Assembly: GCA_025602905.1 (NCBI GenBank)
Contig: JAHLKI010000011.1
Span: 372,001-436,000 of the forward strand
Source: Phlyctochytrium arcticum
Lineage: Eukaryota > Chytridiomycota > Chytridiomycetes > Chytridiales > Chytridiaceae
Reading direction: 5' to 3'
DNA: 64,000 nucleotides
Below, one piece after another: positions 12,139 to 22,745 of the stretch. Made by a program: the position numbers and the translations under genes. The number at the start of each line of letters is the position of its first letter. Position 1 is the stretch's first letter. A model generated the notes under the pieces. That model was not told the origin of the DNA, searched no databases, and was given only the letters and a program-made list of their open reading frames with translations.

Positions 12139-13380
12139 GAAAGAAAAGAAACAAGTGAAGAGCATCAAAAGGCAGACAAACTTCAAAGAGGGCAAATCAG
12201 GAAGACTCTGAGATATAACTATTGAGAAAGAGCAAAGGAAGAAAATATAACCACCCTATGGTAAAAATGAAGGGTAATTTTAATGGTACCCTGCAACCAG
12301 GTACTATGCTCAACCCTGTGTGCTGTTGCTACCAAGTGTTCCCTTTTTTTTTACAACCCATTGGAAGAATGGGACATTCCTGCTGCAGTACAAACATGCT
12401 GACATTGCCACTGTCTGCGTAAGCCCAGCAGGGGAATCTAGACTTAAGAATCCCAGGGTAAAACTGAGCCCCATTTCGATTAAAGCAAAAATCTGACCCT
12501 TGATTGGCTATGAAAAGATATCTGTATGGATCCCTGGCTGAGATGTGTCTGCAATTTCCAGCTCCTAGCATCTTGGTTGAGCTCAAGAATGTGTTCCCAG
12601 GCATCTGGCATCATTTGAAACCATCAGCCATTCATCCAAGATTTTGGGACATCTGTAGGTAGTATATGCAGGATGTCTTCACAAAAAATGTCCTGACTAG
12701 GTGTTCTCATAGCGTTTGCACTCACTGGAAACTCCATATTTCATGGGTTTCTCTGCCAACAACTGTCAAGCTGTAGTGGCAATGTATCCGTTTGAGGCAC
12801 AACTTTAGCCCCTTTTGGTGGGGGAAATTGTTTTGGCATTCACTTTCTACTTGATCATGATATGGGCTTCTATCTTTTTGAGCTGGTGCTCATCATTTGA
12901 TTCCACTTATATATTTCATTTATTGATAGAAAAATCTGCATGACTGTCATTTCCTTATCTAAAACGTTGTTTCAACAGATGCATCCAAGTGGAAATCTCC
13001 AATGTAAGCATTAGTGGGTTATGCTCCTACCATCTGAACTGTTGGCACAAAATGACGCCAGCCAGTATTGATGCAAATATTCAAATCTCAGATTGCCAGA
13101 TGACTGCCCTTGTACTGCTAGCCAGGTATTAACAGTAATATTGCACAAGCAGTTTAATCTTTATTGCTGCATATGATCTTAATCTTTCATGCAAATGAGG
13201 TAGTGATCGGATACCATTTAATTCAAAACAGTGAACCATTGTCTATATGCCAAAAAAATACTACCACCATTGAAATATGTATATCAGTGTTTTCAGTGTA
13301 CACTGACCAGCAGCCAATCAAGTTGTTAAAGAAGTCCAATATCACACTTTGGTCCGTCCCCTGACTGCCTCCATCACAAC
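12139..13380. other. AT-rich spacer in the mobile-element island
   Basis: No gene, RNA gene or clear repeat boundary seen. Short ORFs on both strands carry no recognisable domain. Confidence 0.45.
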
Positions 13381-13412
13381 TAAGGGTAGTCACCAGCTTA
13401 CTAGTCATAAAC
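13381..13412 (+). repeat. Unpaired terminus of a TA-inserting TIR element
   Basis: TA followed by AGGGTAGTCACC and then CTTACTAGT closely matches the left end of the element at 14898. Its own right end was not found, unless it used the end at 15583, which would enclose the Myb/SANT gene. Confidence 0.45.
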
Positions 13413-13889
13413 ATGGTTTTGTCCTGATGTGGATTTGCTAGTAAAGTGAACTTACACAGCCTCCAAAAAGTGTATTAGGGGGTTTCAAAATCAGAATTGA
13501 GGCCTCAACTTGCGTGCTCAAGTTGAGGCACTCGAACCAGCTCCGAGCCCTAGCTATTTCCCCATAAGGGTATATTGTTGGTAGTACAGGCGATGTCATC
13601 CGCAAATCTGGCTGCGATGTCATGGCTGTCAACTTGAACAACCTTGAAGGCTGAGTTTGGCTGTCATGCAGGATCATGCAGGATGTCCATGGCATGAAAT
13701 GATGAAATGCTGAGATCCAAGAGATCCAAGAAGCATGAGCACGAGCGAAATGATGAAAGAATGAAATGGTGGTGACCAAAAAATCATATAAAAAGCGCTT
13801 GGCACATCCATGCACACAAATCTACTCTACCCTCAACTACAAACTATCGATACACACATCTACACAACCACCTCAAATATCAACCCAAC

Positions 13890-14744
13890 ATGTCCTCTAA
13901 CGGAAATCCTTCGTCTTCCCGCGCTACTAGTTCTCGCAACAGAAACCCATCTGCGCGAAGTCAAGAGGCCGCAGCATCAACCTCGTACTTCAAATGGACC
14001 ATAGTGCCCCAGCAGCATCTTCTGAACTGGTTGGGTGAAGATGACAACTACAACCGGTTCCGCAACGCCGGCAAAGTCGATGCTAGTGGTCGGTCGCGCA
14101 GCTCAGGCAAGACGAAACTTGCTGTAGCTGGGGAAGCTGCCGAGTTTTTGGGAACCAAAGGATTCCAGGTCGATGCCAAGCAAGTGCAATCCAAGGTCAC
14201 CCAGTTTGAAGACAAGTACCGGGCGGCCACCAAGGAGCTGGACCAAACGGGGAATGGCCTATTAACGACCGAAGCAAAGATGGGGGTAGAGTCCATTCGT
14301 GACAAAGTCCTCAAGATCTGTCCTTGCTTCGAAGATCTTGGCCCAATCTTCATGGACCGCGCAGTGCACAAGCCTTTGTTGACCACCGACTCATCCCAGG
14401 GATTTCATGGTCTTATCAGCACGTTAGGCAGAAGGCCATCTCGGCGGACCAATGACGCAAATGACCCCGAGTCGCGCGACTCAGAGGGCCCCTCAACCGG
14501 CGCCGCCATGCCCGCTCCTCGTCGCCGCACCGGGATGGCCATCCAGTCCATCATGAACGACGACGAGGGGACGCGCAGCCCATCCACGCGTCGCGACTCA
14601 GCGTCCCTAACCCCGCAGCGCGGTCCGCAGCGAAGGAGCGCGTCCCCACAGCGACGTCCAAGCAACCGAAGCGCGTCCCCATCCACGCCCACGCCCACCA
14701 GAAGGTCGTCCCCACCAGCAGGCAGGAACGTGCAGAACCTATAG
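13890..14744 (+). CDS. Myb/SANT-like DNA-binding protein, probably transposon-related
   Basis: Intact single-exon ORF of 284 residues. Residues about 32-150 resemble the Myb/SANT-like domain found in many fungal and oomycete repeat-associated proteins: FKWTIVPQQHLLNWL, then a KTKLAVAGEAAEFL segment, KQVQSKVTQFEDKYRAA, and a C-terminal block with KICPCFEDLGPIF. The last 110 residues are basic and Ser/Pro/Arg-rich (repeats of RRSASP type). Upstream it has a TATA-like ATATAAAAAG at about 13788 and a C/A-rich leader, so it looks expressible. It lies between two TIR-type termini (13383 and 15583) in a repeat-rich island, which suggests an accessory protein of a DNA transposon such as PIF/Harbinger ORF1; no partner transposase is in the window. 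Codon use is more GC-rich than the surroundings. Confidence 0.65.
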   Translation: MSSNGNPSSSRATSSRNRNPSARSQEAAASTSYFKWTIVPQQHLLNWLGEDDNYNRFRNAGKVDASGRSRSSGKTKLAVAGEAAEFLGTKGFQVDAKQVQSKVTQFEDKYRAATKELDQTGNGLLTTEAKMGVESIRDKVLKICPCFEDLGPIFMDRAVHKPLLTTDSSQGFHGLISTLGRRPSRRTNDANDPESRDSEGPSTGAAMPAPRRRTGMAIQSIMNDDEGTRSPSTRRDSASLTPQRGPQRRSASPQRRPSNRSASPSTPTPTRRSSPPAGRNVQNL

Positions 14745-14768
14745 TGGTACCACTATAGATTCTGCACT
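14731..14768. repeat. 38-bp near-perfect palindrome overlapping the stop codon
   Basis: Bases 14731-14768 equal their own reverse complement except at one symmetric base pair; the centre is GTGGTACCAC. The last codons and TAG stop (14742-14744) of the Myb/SANT ORF lie in the left arm. It could form a cruciform or an RNA hairpin at the 3' end of the mRNA. Confidence 0.8.
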
Positions 14769-14774
14769 ATAACA

Positions 14775-14859
14775 GAGCATATATACAAAGATTGGAGCTG
14801 AGAACCGGGGGAGTACGATGGGACTATTTACAAGACGAACAGATGACTATCTGTTACAA
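14775..14859 (+). repeat. Partial copy of an LTR-like repeat
   Basis: Begins with CATATATACAAAGATTGG and ends with CTGTTACA. It matches the reverse complement of 17182-17265 closely and 16630-16713 more loosely. Confidence 0.55.
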
Positions 14860-14897
14860 TGTGACAAGATGATTCCGCAGAAAACATTGGGGGTTTA

Positions 14898-15583
14898 AGG
14901 GTAGTCACCCACTTACTAGTTAAAAATGCGCTTTTTTTCTGACGGAGCTCACTAGTAACTCAGGATACACATGATTTCCAGACAGACTGGCTTGTAAATT
15001 TTGAAAAGGGTGTTTTCTCACACAATTTGATTTAGCATCCATCTTTCATCAGATCAAAAAATGGACAACGGATTCGGATTCCTGGCGTCGAGAAGCATAA
15101 TCTAACGGATGGTTTTTGTTCTAGCATTTTTTTTCACCAAGAGATTGCTTCTGTTCGACCATTTTGCAACCTTAGGAATAATTCTTTAGTATGGTCAATA
15201 TATATCATTGCTATCATTGCCCTCTTGATTCGAAAGCCTATGCTATAGATGTGATTCATGTGAACGACTCCACAAGTGGCTTAGCTACCGCCCCGGCGCG
15301 ACTGACCGGAGACAGAATCTCACCAAATCTCATGATTGTCAACGGAATCTCTTGGTGAAAAAGAATCCTTGAACAAGAAGCATCCGTTGGAATATGCTTC
15401 TCGACTCCAGGAATCCGAATCCGTGGTCCTTTTTTTGATCCAACAAAAGATGGACGCTAAATCAAATTGTGCGTGAAATTTGCAGAAATCTGTCCAAGCG
15501 CTCATTTAGCTCCTGCCAAAAATATGGTAAGACAGGGCCCAAAACGCGTCAGAAAAAATCAATTATAAGTCGGTGACTACCCT
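14898..15583. mobile_element. Non-autonomous TIR element with TA target duplication
   Basis: 686 bp with long inverted arms of about 250 bp each, ending AGGGTAGTCACC and GGTGACTACCCT. TA flanks both sides (14896-14897, 15584-15585), which points to the Tc1/mariner/pogo type. The arms contain matching internal blocks such as GATTCGGATTCCTGG. No ORF of note. Confidence 0.65.
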
Positions 15584-15585
15584 TA

Positions 15586-16320
15586 TATAGAGGGAACAAA
15601 GCCATTAGGAATAGGGAGGTGGAGACGTTTGATGGTGAACCTTCACCTCTGAACAACAAGCTTGGCAGATACAACTCTGCAGATGAGCCCCAGCAAGGCC
15701 ACCAAGATGCCATGGATGAGGAGACTGGAGCACATTCAGAAGAAGAACCAAGTGATGAGCCAGGCCAAGCAGATTTAGAACAAGGAACACCAACAAATGC
15801 GACCAATCCTGGTCCACAACAGTGCCAGGTATGTGGCCATTACGTCCAAGCATACCAAGATTGGAGGTTCTGAAGTGTGGCTGTAGGAGAGGCAGGCAAC
15901 ATCTGGCAAAGTCCGCGGAACACTATCATGCTTGAAAGAGTAAAGTTGTTGCTGAAGTCTGTCAAAAAAATGTTCTAGTATCATTTTTTAACTAAGTTAA
16001 TGTATTTGTCATATCAGCCATATAAAGTCTGCAATCCAATTGTCATTTCTGATGGATCAAAATGCTGCAGATTCCGAGATTCAGCACGCATAGTCTGTGC
16101 CTACATGCACCACTATTAAAAAAAAGCGTCATGAATGTGACTTGCTAACACTCCAACACTGATGGAGAACAACCTACAGCCTGTCAATGCAGAATCAAGA
16201 AGACAACTCAGGCATAATGGAGGCATTATAACAATAGCTGGGACAGATGACATTGCTAGGCAAGGGTTCAGAGGACTTGTATGCAAATAGAGCGATGTAA
16301 TATGATTCAAAGGATAAGGC
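15586..16320. other. AT-rich spacer in the mobile-element island
   Basis: A short ORF at 15619-15873 is rich in acidic residues and encodes CQVCGHYVQAYQ near its end, but it has no supported start context or partner exons. Nothing else recognised. Confidence 0.4.
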
Positions 16321-16713
16321 TGGTTATTATTTACTAGGGGTGCAAGGTGATGCCTGCTTCTATAGTTGGCACTATGGCCCGTTCTTTAGTGGTGACCACT
16401 CCGGGGTTCCAATGGACATTGTTCTTGGGGTTGTATGGTGTGGGCAATGCGGCTGCCAAGTCCACAATCTGCACAAGTATTGGGTCGTGGTGGTCTTGCT
16501 CTTTGTGCAATGCACTGCTGTGCACTGGTTCAAGGGCGTGCCCTGGGTTGTTAGCAACGCTGCCCACAGACATGGCAAATGTCCAAATGATCTCCAAGTC
16601 CAAAGGTCAAGGGGAACACTAGGTTGGGTCGGGATATATACAAAAGGGAGAGCTGGGAAGTCAGGAAATGCGGGGGTACTATCAACAGGACAAACAGATG
16701 ACAATCTGTTACA
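16321..16713 (+). repeat. LTR-like repeat, direct copy
   Basis: About 393 bp, starting TGGTTATTAT and ending CTGTTACA, with a TATATAC box before the end. It shares its start, a middle block (GGTTCAAGGGCG) and its end with the inverted copy at 17182-17622. TG...CA ends and the internal TATA-like box suggest a solo LTR, but no coding region is linked to it. Confidence 0.45.
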
Positions 16714-17181
16714 AACCAGTAGAAGGTTGTGTATATAATGCACATGAAGATACACCAAATTTAGATACCCCATTGATGGATACCAAAACAATCCAAGATA
16801 CTTCATTTATGGCTGACCCGGCACCGGAAACCTCAAAAATGTCAAGGGCCCATATCTGCTCTTTGTCCATGTCCATATCCATCGAAACTCAGGCATTAAG
16901 CTTAAGCTCCCTTTTGATCCCAAAATTCATTCTTGATCAGTACTACTATTGGAAAGGTGTCACGTTGTTTTTTGTCCGGGGGTCAAATTCAGTCCGGGCA
17001 AATTTTGGTTTAAGAATTGAGAATGTCAAAGTCGGACTTTTATATTTGATGCTCCTGGGAATTTTTGTCCGATGTTCCCATGCAGCCTAAATAACTGGGG
17101 TGCTCCTTTTGAAGAGCGCTGAGGAATTTCGGATCCTTTTGATACTCAGTATCCAACACTTCAATGTTTTCCTCCCCAAAC

Positions 17182-17622
17182 TGTAACAGATAGTCATCTG
17201 TTCATCTTGTAAATAGTTCCATCGTACTCCCCTGGTTCTCCACACCAATCTTTGTATATATAGTCTTGTAGGATAACCTTGTAGTTTGGTAGTGTCAGTC
17301 GTGAGCGAGGGGACTTAGTCATTTCTTGGGCATTCCTTCTAGCGCGCCCTTGAACCAATGTGTCATCAAGCCAGGCCGCCAGGACGCGTCGCGCGTAACC
17401 GGAGACATGGCATTGCGGCCAGCTCACTCCCTAGTAGGAAGACCGCTCGTGTGAACATTAGCGTAGGTAGACATTGGGCAGAAGGTGCCAAGGAAAGGAA
17501 AGACAGGTTGGCAGAAATAGGGGTCAAGACACCCCTCTGCAATCCCCCTTCCCTAAGTAGGAATTGCTGTAGAAACACTATAAAAGCAAGGCTCTGCCTT
17601 GCCCCTCCATACATAATAACCG
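17182..17622 (-). repeat. LTR-like repeat, inverted copy
   Basis: On the minus strand it starts CGGTTATTAT and ends CTGTTACA, like the copy at 16321-16713, and includes TATATATACAAAGATTGG near its end. It is nested in the element at 16959-18689. Confidence 0.45.
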
Positions 17623-17807
17623 GACTTTGAATCAATACTAGTACTTCTCCTCGATTACACGTCCCTTGGAACTTCTGACTAGCGAGTCATATGTCCCTGT
17701 TATTGTTACACAAACTTGCTGGGATTTGTAATGAACAGTGCAAAGATAAGGTCACAAAAAGTTCTGGTCTCTTTCACTGTGAGAGAATTTACTGCCCTGT
17801 ATGTGTC

Positions 17808-18074
17808 TGCAACCCTCTCAAAGTTTTCTACATGGTATCTGAGCCACCGCCCTGCATGAACTTTCCCTCTCCCACAATGTGGTCCAGGTGAGTAATTGCA
17901 AAAAGTTCTCAATGTTCCTGGGAACATTAACTATGTGTTGGTTAAAGATTCTATGCATTCTGTAACCCTCCCAAAGTTTTCTACATAGCATTCAAGCCAC
18001 CACCCTGCATGAACTTTCCCTCTCCTACAATGGGACCCGGGTGAGAAATTGCACAATGTTCTCAATGTTCCTGG
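17808..18074 (+). repeat. Two 114-bp direct repeats
   Basis: 17808-17921 and 17961-18074 match closely with a 153-bp period. Shared blocks include GCATGAACTTTCCCTCTC and CTCAATGTTCCTGG. Non-coding, inside the TIR element at 16959-18689. Confidence 0.65.
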
Positions 18075-18881
18075 AAGGTTCCCATCGTCATCATATTCAA
18101 AGCCGACACTCCGCTTGCGGCCATGTAGGCGTCCTCCTCCAACCCAACTCACCCGGTGTGTTCCAAAAAACTTCTGGACAAGGTTTCCCAATTTATTCCA
18201 GAGTTTTGCAATACTGGTGGGTTGGAAGTGATGACTGAAGAAAAACGTGGGAAAAAGGACAAGCGCAAGATGGGCAGGAAGTGGATCGAAACAACAACCA
18301 TTTGGTTGAATTACTATCAATTGTCCCACTTGCCAGAAACGGCTCTTTGATACTGGCCAAGGGGAAGAAAGGTTTTTAAATTGGGCAATCTGCACGGAAA
18401 AGCGCTGGTAACCGATGGTCTGTATGTTGAAGTGTGTTTAATATTCCCGGGAACATTTACCACTTTGTACAGGTACTTTTTCTTTAGTCTACGTCATTTT
18501 TGCGCGTTGTTTTATCAATATCATTTTTTATATGCCCGGGATAAACATCCAGTCAAATATGTCCGCACTGAAAAACGGGACAAACATTCCCAAGAACATC
18601 AAATAAAAAAGTCCGACTTTCACATTCTCAATTTTAAAACCGAAATTTGCCCAGACTCAATTTGACCCCCGGACAATTCCGTGCGTGACAAAGGTTCATC
18701 TTTGGTGTAAAGGAGAGTTGGGCTGACATACTCAAAATGATCCTAAACACCTAAACAACAAGGCATGTGACTTGAACATCTTTAGAGAGGGTATTTTTTT
18801 ACCAACACAACCTCACTCTCCGTAAAATTCATATAAGCTTTTGGAGTGCCCCACCTTTAAGTATCTGTATTTGCAAAACAA

Positions 18882-19175
18882 GGCCAGCTGGTATCTGCTT
18901 TGTGGACACTGGGTCAGTTTTGATCACTGTGCCACCAAATGCAATGACTATGCCTCAGAAAATTAACAAAGCTACATCACTTTGGTTGGGTCTGTTTATT
19001 AAATGAGTGAAGACTGGATCAGGAAAATATTGTTTCATGTGAAAAAATGCTAGATCTGAATCAGCTTTGTAAAGGGCTTTCCTGCTCATCTTCGAAGAAA
19101 GAACCAGCAACACTTGCTCAAAGATTGCTAACAATTAGTAACAACTCGTTTTTTGTGAAACAAAGACCGGGTGTT
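18882..19175. mobile_element. Small TIR element, copy 2 (uninterrupted)
   Basis: 294 bp, inverted relative to the copy at 7271-11168. Shared blocks in order include AATGCAATGACTATGCCTCA, GATCTGAATCAGCTTTGTAA and CTCAAAGATTGCTAACAA (each with small differences). It serves as the pre-insertion reference for the copia site. Confidence 0.6.
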
Positions 19176-21646
19176 GCAATAGAGATAAAATTGATTTCCT
19201 ACTCAATCTCATTGTCCAAACAATCTTTCTGCTGGTGATCAAACATGCTGTCCAGATGAGATATGCCCCTCTGTCAAAACAAATGCCCAGCTCAAAGTAG
19301 GCTATCCCAACCTGATTGGGAAGGCTGAAGCCATCAATACAAATACAAAATGTTTTTTAATAGTTAAAGACCTTTATAGGCTGCTTCTGGGGCAATGCCT
19401 GATCACAGAGGATTAGACTCCATCAGATGTGTCATACCCCAACACCTTTGGAAATTATCCTGTGTGGTATGCTGCATCTGTAAATGAAGACATTTCAAGA
19501 AACTCTGTTCATTTGCAGTGCAGCATATGGTCGGCCCAATCTTTGGCCTTGAGATCTCCTTCCAACCAATGCCAGCTGCGCTGTAAGTAGCAAAGAGTAA
19601 CAGCTTGCCTCAACCGAGCCACCCTCAAAAAATCTCTGTTTTTGCAAGGCCCAAATGTATATACCTCAACCCAAAATATACAATACAGACAAACAATAAG
19701 GGATGGTAGGTGGGTGTAGCGGGTTCGTGGTTTGATGAGTGACTGCGCTACTGCGCTGCTGCGCAACGCGTCGCGCAGTACATCTTAGTGTCCTAGTGTC
19801 TTGGTGTCTTGGTGTCTTGGTGTTCCAGCCAACCACCGACGACCTTTACACGTGATGTCTTTTTCTTCCTTTTTCTTCTGTATAAAAGCACATCTTGCTT
19901 GTTCTTTACACTTGTCTCTTCCTCTGCGAGAATACACTACCCGAACTCACCGCAGCCTGGGAAGCCGCATATCTCTCCATTGTCTCTCTCTCTCTTTCTA
20001 GTAGCCAACCCCAATCCCACTGCAGTGGGGAAAAAAAAATGTGAACAAAGGGCTGTGAAGGCAGAAATCACTAAGATCTAAAGACGGGCCAAGATCTGAC
20101 TTTCTTGCCTGAGGGATTTTTCTTCCGCCTATGTCTGCAAATGCAGATCATGTGCTAAGGCTCCCTCCCATGTTACCGTTTCATCTAACTATCAAACAAC
20201 CTGAGGAGCATCCTGACAAGCTGGTGGCAGTAAACCAAGAAACAATCAAACAAAAGAGATATATTTATGCCTGGAGAAAAGCAGACAGCAGAATGTTTAT
20301 TATGAAACATCAATGCTCATCTCATACTGTCACAGTGCATATGTGCATATCCCATAGATAGCCTCACAATACTGCGCACAATCTTTGATGGCTATGTGTG
20401 AGCTTTATGTCCCATCATGGGCCCCATATGTAGAAAACTTCAGATATTGAGATGCGTTCCCTCTGTTACCTGGCTGTAGTACTGGATTGCATTGACTTCT
20501 GCCTGTGCAGCATAAACGTGGCCAACTTGCAATCCTCTGGGATCTAAACAAAGAAAAATTATTACTATGCTGGACTCTACAAATACTTTTCAAATACGAT
20601 GACTTCTGTGACATCCAAGCGGATGTCATTCAGTCAGTCTTGAGGAACCAAGACACACCATTGTCTTCACAGTCATACTTTACCCCTTACTCTCATTGAT
20701 TTAAACCCAAATGAAGCAGTTGACCAAGATCAATATCTCGTCGTATTGAATGGACATACTGGTTGGGGCCAGAAGAGAAGGATGCATCCAGATGTAGGCA
20801 ATAGATTGCTGGGATGCATTCTTACAATGCCTGAGCAACTGCTCACAGCCACTATTGCCAAGACCATGCGGCATGTTCTCAGGAGAAATCATTAATGAAT
20901 TTGCCTTGTTGTTTATGAAGCACAAGCTGCATTGGAATGGAGATCCTTCTGCAATTCTACAAAGGTACAGGAAGTTAAACATCAGTTTGATTGCTGTATC
21001 TTGTTATTGAGTGCCACATTGAAGTTTGGTTTGACCTAACCTCAAGTTCTTATGAGCAACAACCTTGTGCAGCTAAACATGGCATACAGCATGACAAGCC
21101 ATGGAGGATCCAGCTACCCTCAGGTCATTTTACAAGTTGGGAATGGATCAACAAGTCAGGGATTGTTTATTGCTCAACCAAGTTGGAAACCAATGCAGGG
21201 GCAGATGTTCTGGGGATCATGCCAATATTCTCTTGGAAGATCGACTTGCCAACCAGTGGGCCTGTAAAATGGCAGTGTTCTACTGATGGTGGGATTGACC
21301 ACTTTTGCTATGGAAATTAACTGCACTAACATATAATTTATGATTCATACCAAAATACCACACATCAGTGGGCACCACCTTTCAGGAATCTGGTCAGGCG
21401 GGGCATGATGGTGCCGCTGACACAAGCAAGAAACCAGATGAAGAAAGCGGCCGTGACTAGGAATCGTACAGTTGGGCTAGAAATTGTACAGTTGCACAGC
21501 CACCTAAAATATCGACTGTCTCTGCGTCAGACTCGCGTGGAAATAATCGCAATGCGCGAACCGGCACACACAGATATATATATAAAAGAAACATCCTACG
21601 AAACGAAAATAAGAACACTACAGAACTACGAACACTACAATGATAC
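19176..21646. other. Gene-poor AT-rich stretch
   Basis: No gene recognised in about 2.5 kb. Features seen: a short run of GTGTCTTG repeats near 19793-19825; a TATAAAAGC box with a C/T-rich stretch near 19880-20000, which looks like a promoter without a gene; a TATATATATAAAAG box near 21575. Probably decayed repeats. Confidence 0.4.
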
Positions 21647-22168
21647 TAGCTACTCGCTCATCGCCAGGTCCATGAGTATACTCACATCCTCGTTAATTGA
21701 ATCGTCTAGACCACCAGCGCTAACGTCACTCATGCCGTTAACATCAACAAAGTCGTCCACATTACCAGCAGCACCACTACCAGTAGGCGTCACAGCAGGT
21801 AAACCACAGGCAGCCCTAATGCGCGCAGCCTCCCTCACGCGAGCTACTTCGCATCGCTTTGCATTGTGGTCTATAGATCCACACGCGCTACATTTGGGCT
21901 TCGCCCTGGTAGCTGCCTTGGCCGTTGCGGCACGCTCCTGCTGCTCTCTAGCTACATGCGCCGACAACGTAGGATCCGCACGGGTTGAGGTGTCTGTTCG
22001 TTGGCGTTTGGGAGTGAGTCTAGGGGTGCCTTCACTTTGAGCCTTATGGTTACTAATTAAGTTTCCGGGATTCGAACCTATTCGGCTGGATCCAGCGAGT
22101 TGTCTCGTGACAAACGGCTCATTTGTGGGGCCACGTGGACTGAATTTCGAGGATGCTCGGCTGAATTC
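21647..22168 (-). pseudogene. Remnant ORF with a CCHC zinc knuckle
   Basis: Open frame of about 174 codons without a good ATG. The C-terminal half contains CSACGSIDHNAKRC, an exact C-x2-C-x4-H-x4-C zinc knuckle, preceded by an Ala/Arg/Lys-rich helix and a Thr/Pro/Arg stretch. Such knuckles occur in retroelement Gag proteins and at the ends of some transposases. The 5' side runs into repeat DNA with a stop near 22169. Likely the tail of a decayed mobile-element protein; which kind is open. Confidence 0.45.
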
Positions 22169-22169
22169 A

Positions 22170-22470
22170 GCGAGTCACCCTCAGAGTCGCATCCAGAATT
22201 CCATCCAAAGTTCCATCCAAAGTGGCATCCAGAGTTCCATCCAAAGTCGCCTTGAAGGTCAATAAAGGTCACCCTAAAGGTCACCCCCTAAAGGACCCAG
22301 TTGCACCGTCGCGTAGCAAGTCGCATCCAGAGTTCCATCCAGTTGCAAACGTGCAAGCGGTTGTTGCAGACGAGCAGCGTCGCTGTAGCGAACGCCGTTG
22401 CGTAGCAAGTCGCATTAGAGCGAACCACCCCACCGTCGTCGCATCCAGAGTTCCATCCAGAGTTGCACTG
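22170..22470. repeat. Imperfect short tandem repeats
   Basis: Irregular repetition of a word like GCATCCAGAGTTCCATCCA, more than eight times. In one minus-strand frame it gives repeated GWNSGC. Non-coding. Confidence 0.6.
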
Positions 22471-22548
22471 CACTGTGACACTTAGGGGACCCTTAAGGTC
22501 ATTTATGATTCAAATTCACCACACATCTCACCCACGTCGAACCCTGCT

Positions 22549-22578
22549 CTCCCCCACCCGGGACATCGACCAAAAGGG
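22549..22578 (+). repeat. MULE-terminus-like motif
   Basis: A 30-bp stretch with CGGGACATCGACCAAAAGGG matches, inverted, bases 29226-29256 at the right border of the intact MULE. It lies about 170 bp upstream of the broken MULE gene and may be its left terminal region. Confidence 0.5.
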
Positions 22579-22745
22579 TTAAACTGACAAAAGAGATAGG
22601 GTTACGCGTGGTGTGGTGTTGTGAAATGACCAAGTCCCACGCTACAAGTCTGATTCTAAATTCTTGGTCTGATCTGCTCTGATCTGAACGTCTCACCGTG
22701 TATGATCACTTCTTTTGTCACAACAACACTCACAACAACACACCT

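Larger units (their letters stand above)
16959..18689. mobile_element. TIR element with 6-bp target duplication, carrying a nested LTR-like repeat
   Basis: 1,731 bp. The ends, GTCACG... and its complement, continue as inverted repeats of about 125 bp that share TGTCCGGGGGTCAAATT and AAAGTCGGACTTTT. AAAGGT flanks both sides (16953-16958, 18690-18695). Inside lie an inverted LTR-like repeat (17182-17622) and a pair of 114-bp direct repeats. No transposase ORF. Confidence 0.65.

Noticed and set aside
16340..16738. 132-codon ORF with many Cys and His
   Set aside because: It lies in an LTR-like repeat whose other copies do not keep the frame.
17808..18074. CRISPR-like repeat and spacer
   Set aside because: Only two long units of 114 bp; this is a fungal repeat, not an array.
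19793..20030. TATA box and C/T-rich leader without a gene
   Set aside because: No ORF with a plausible start or domain follows; probably a decayed element promoter.
22045..22085. Minus-strand GGTTCGAATCC, an exact B-box of a tRNA gene
   Set aside because: The T-arm stem does not pair and no A-box or acceptor stem fits upstream; it lies inside the zinc-knuckle frame.
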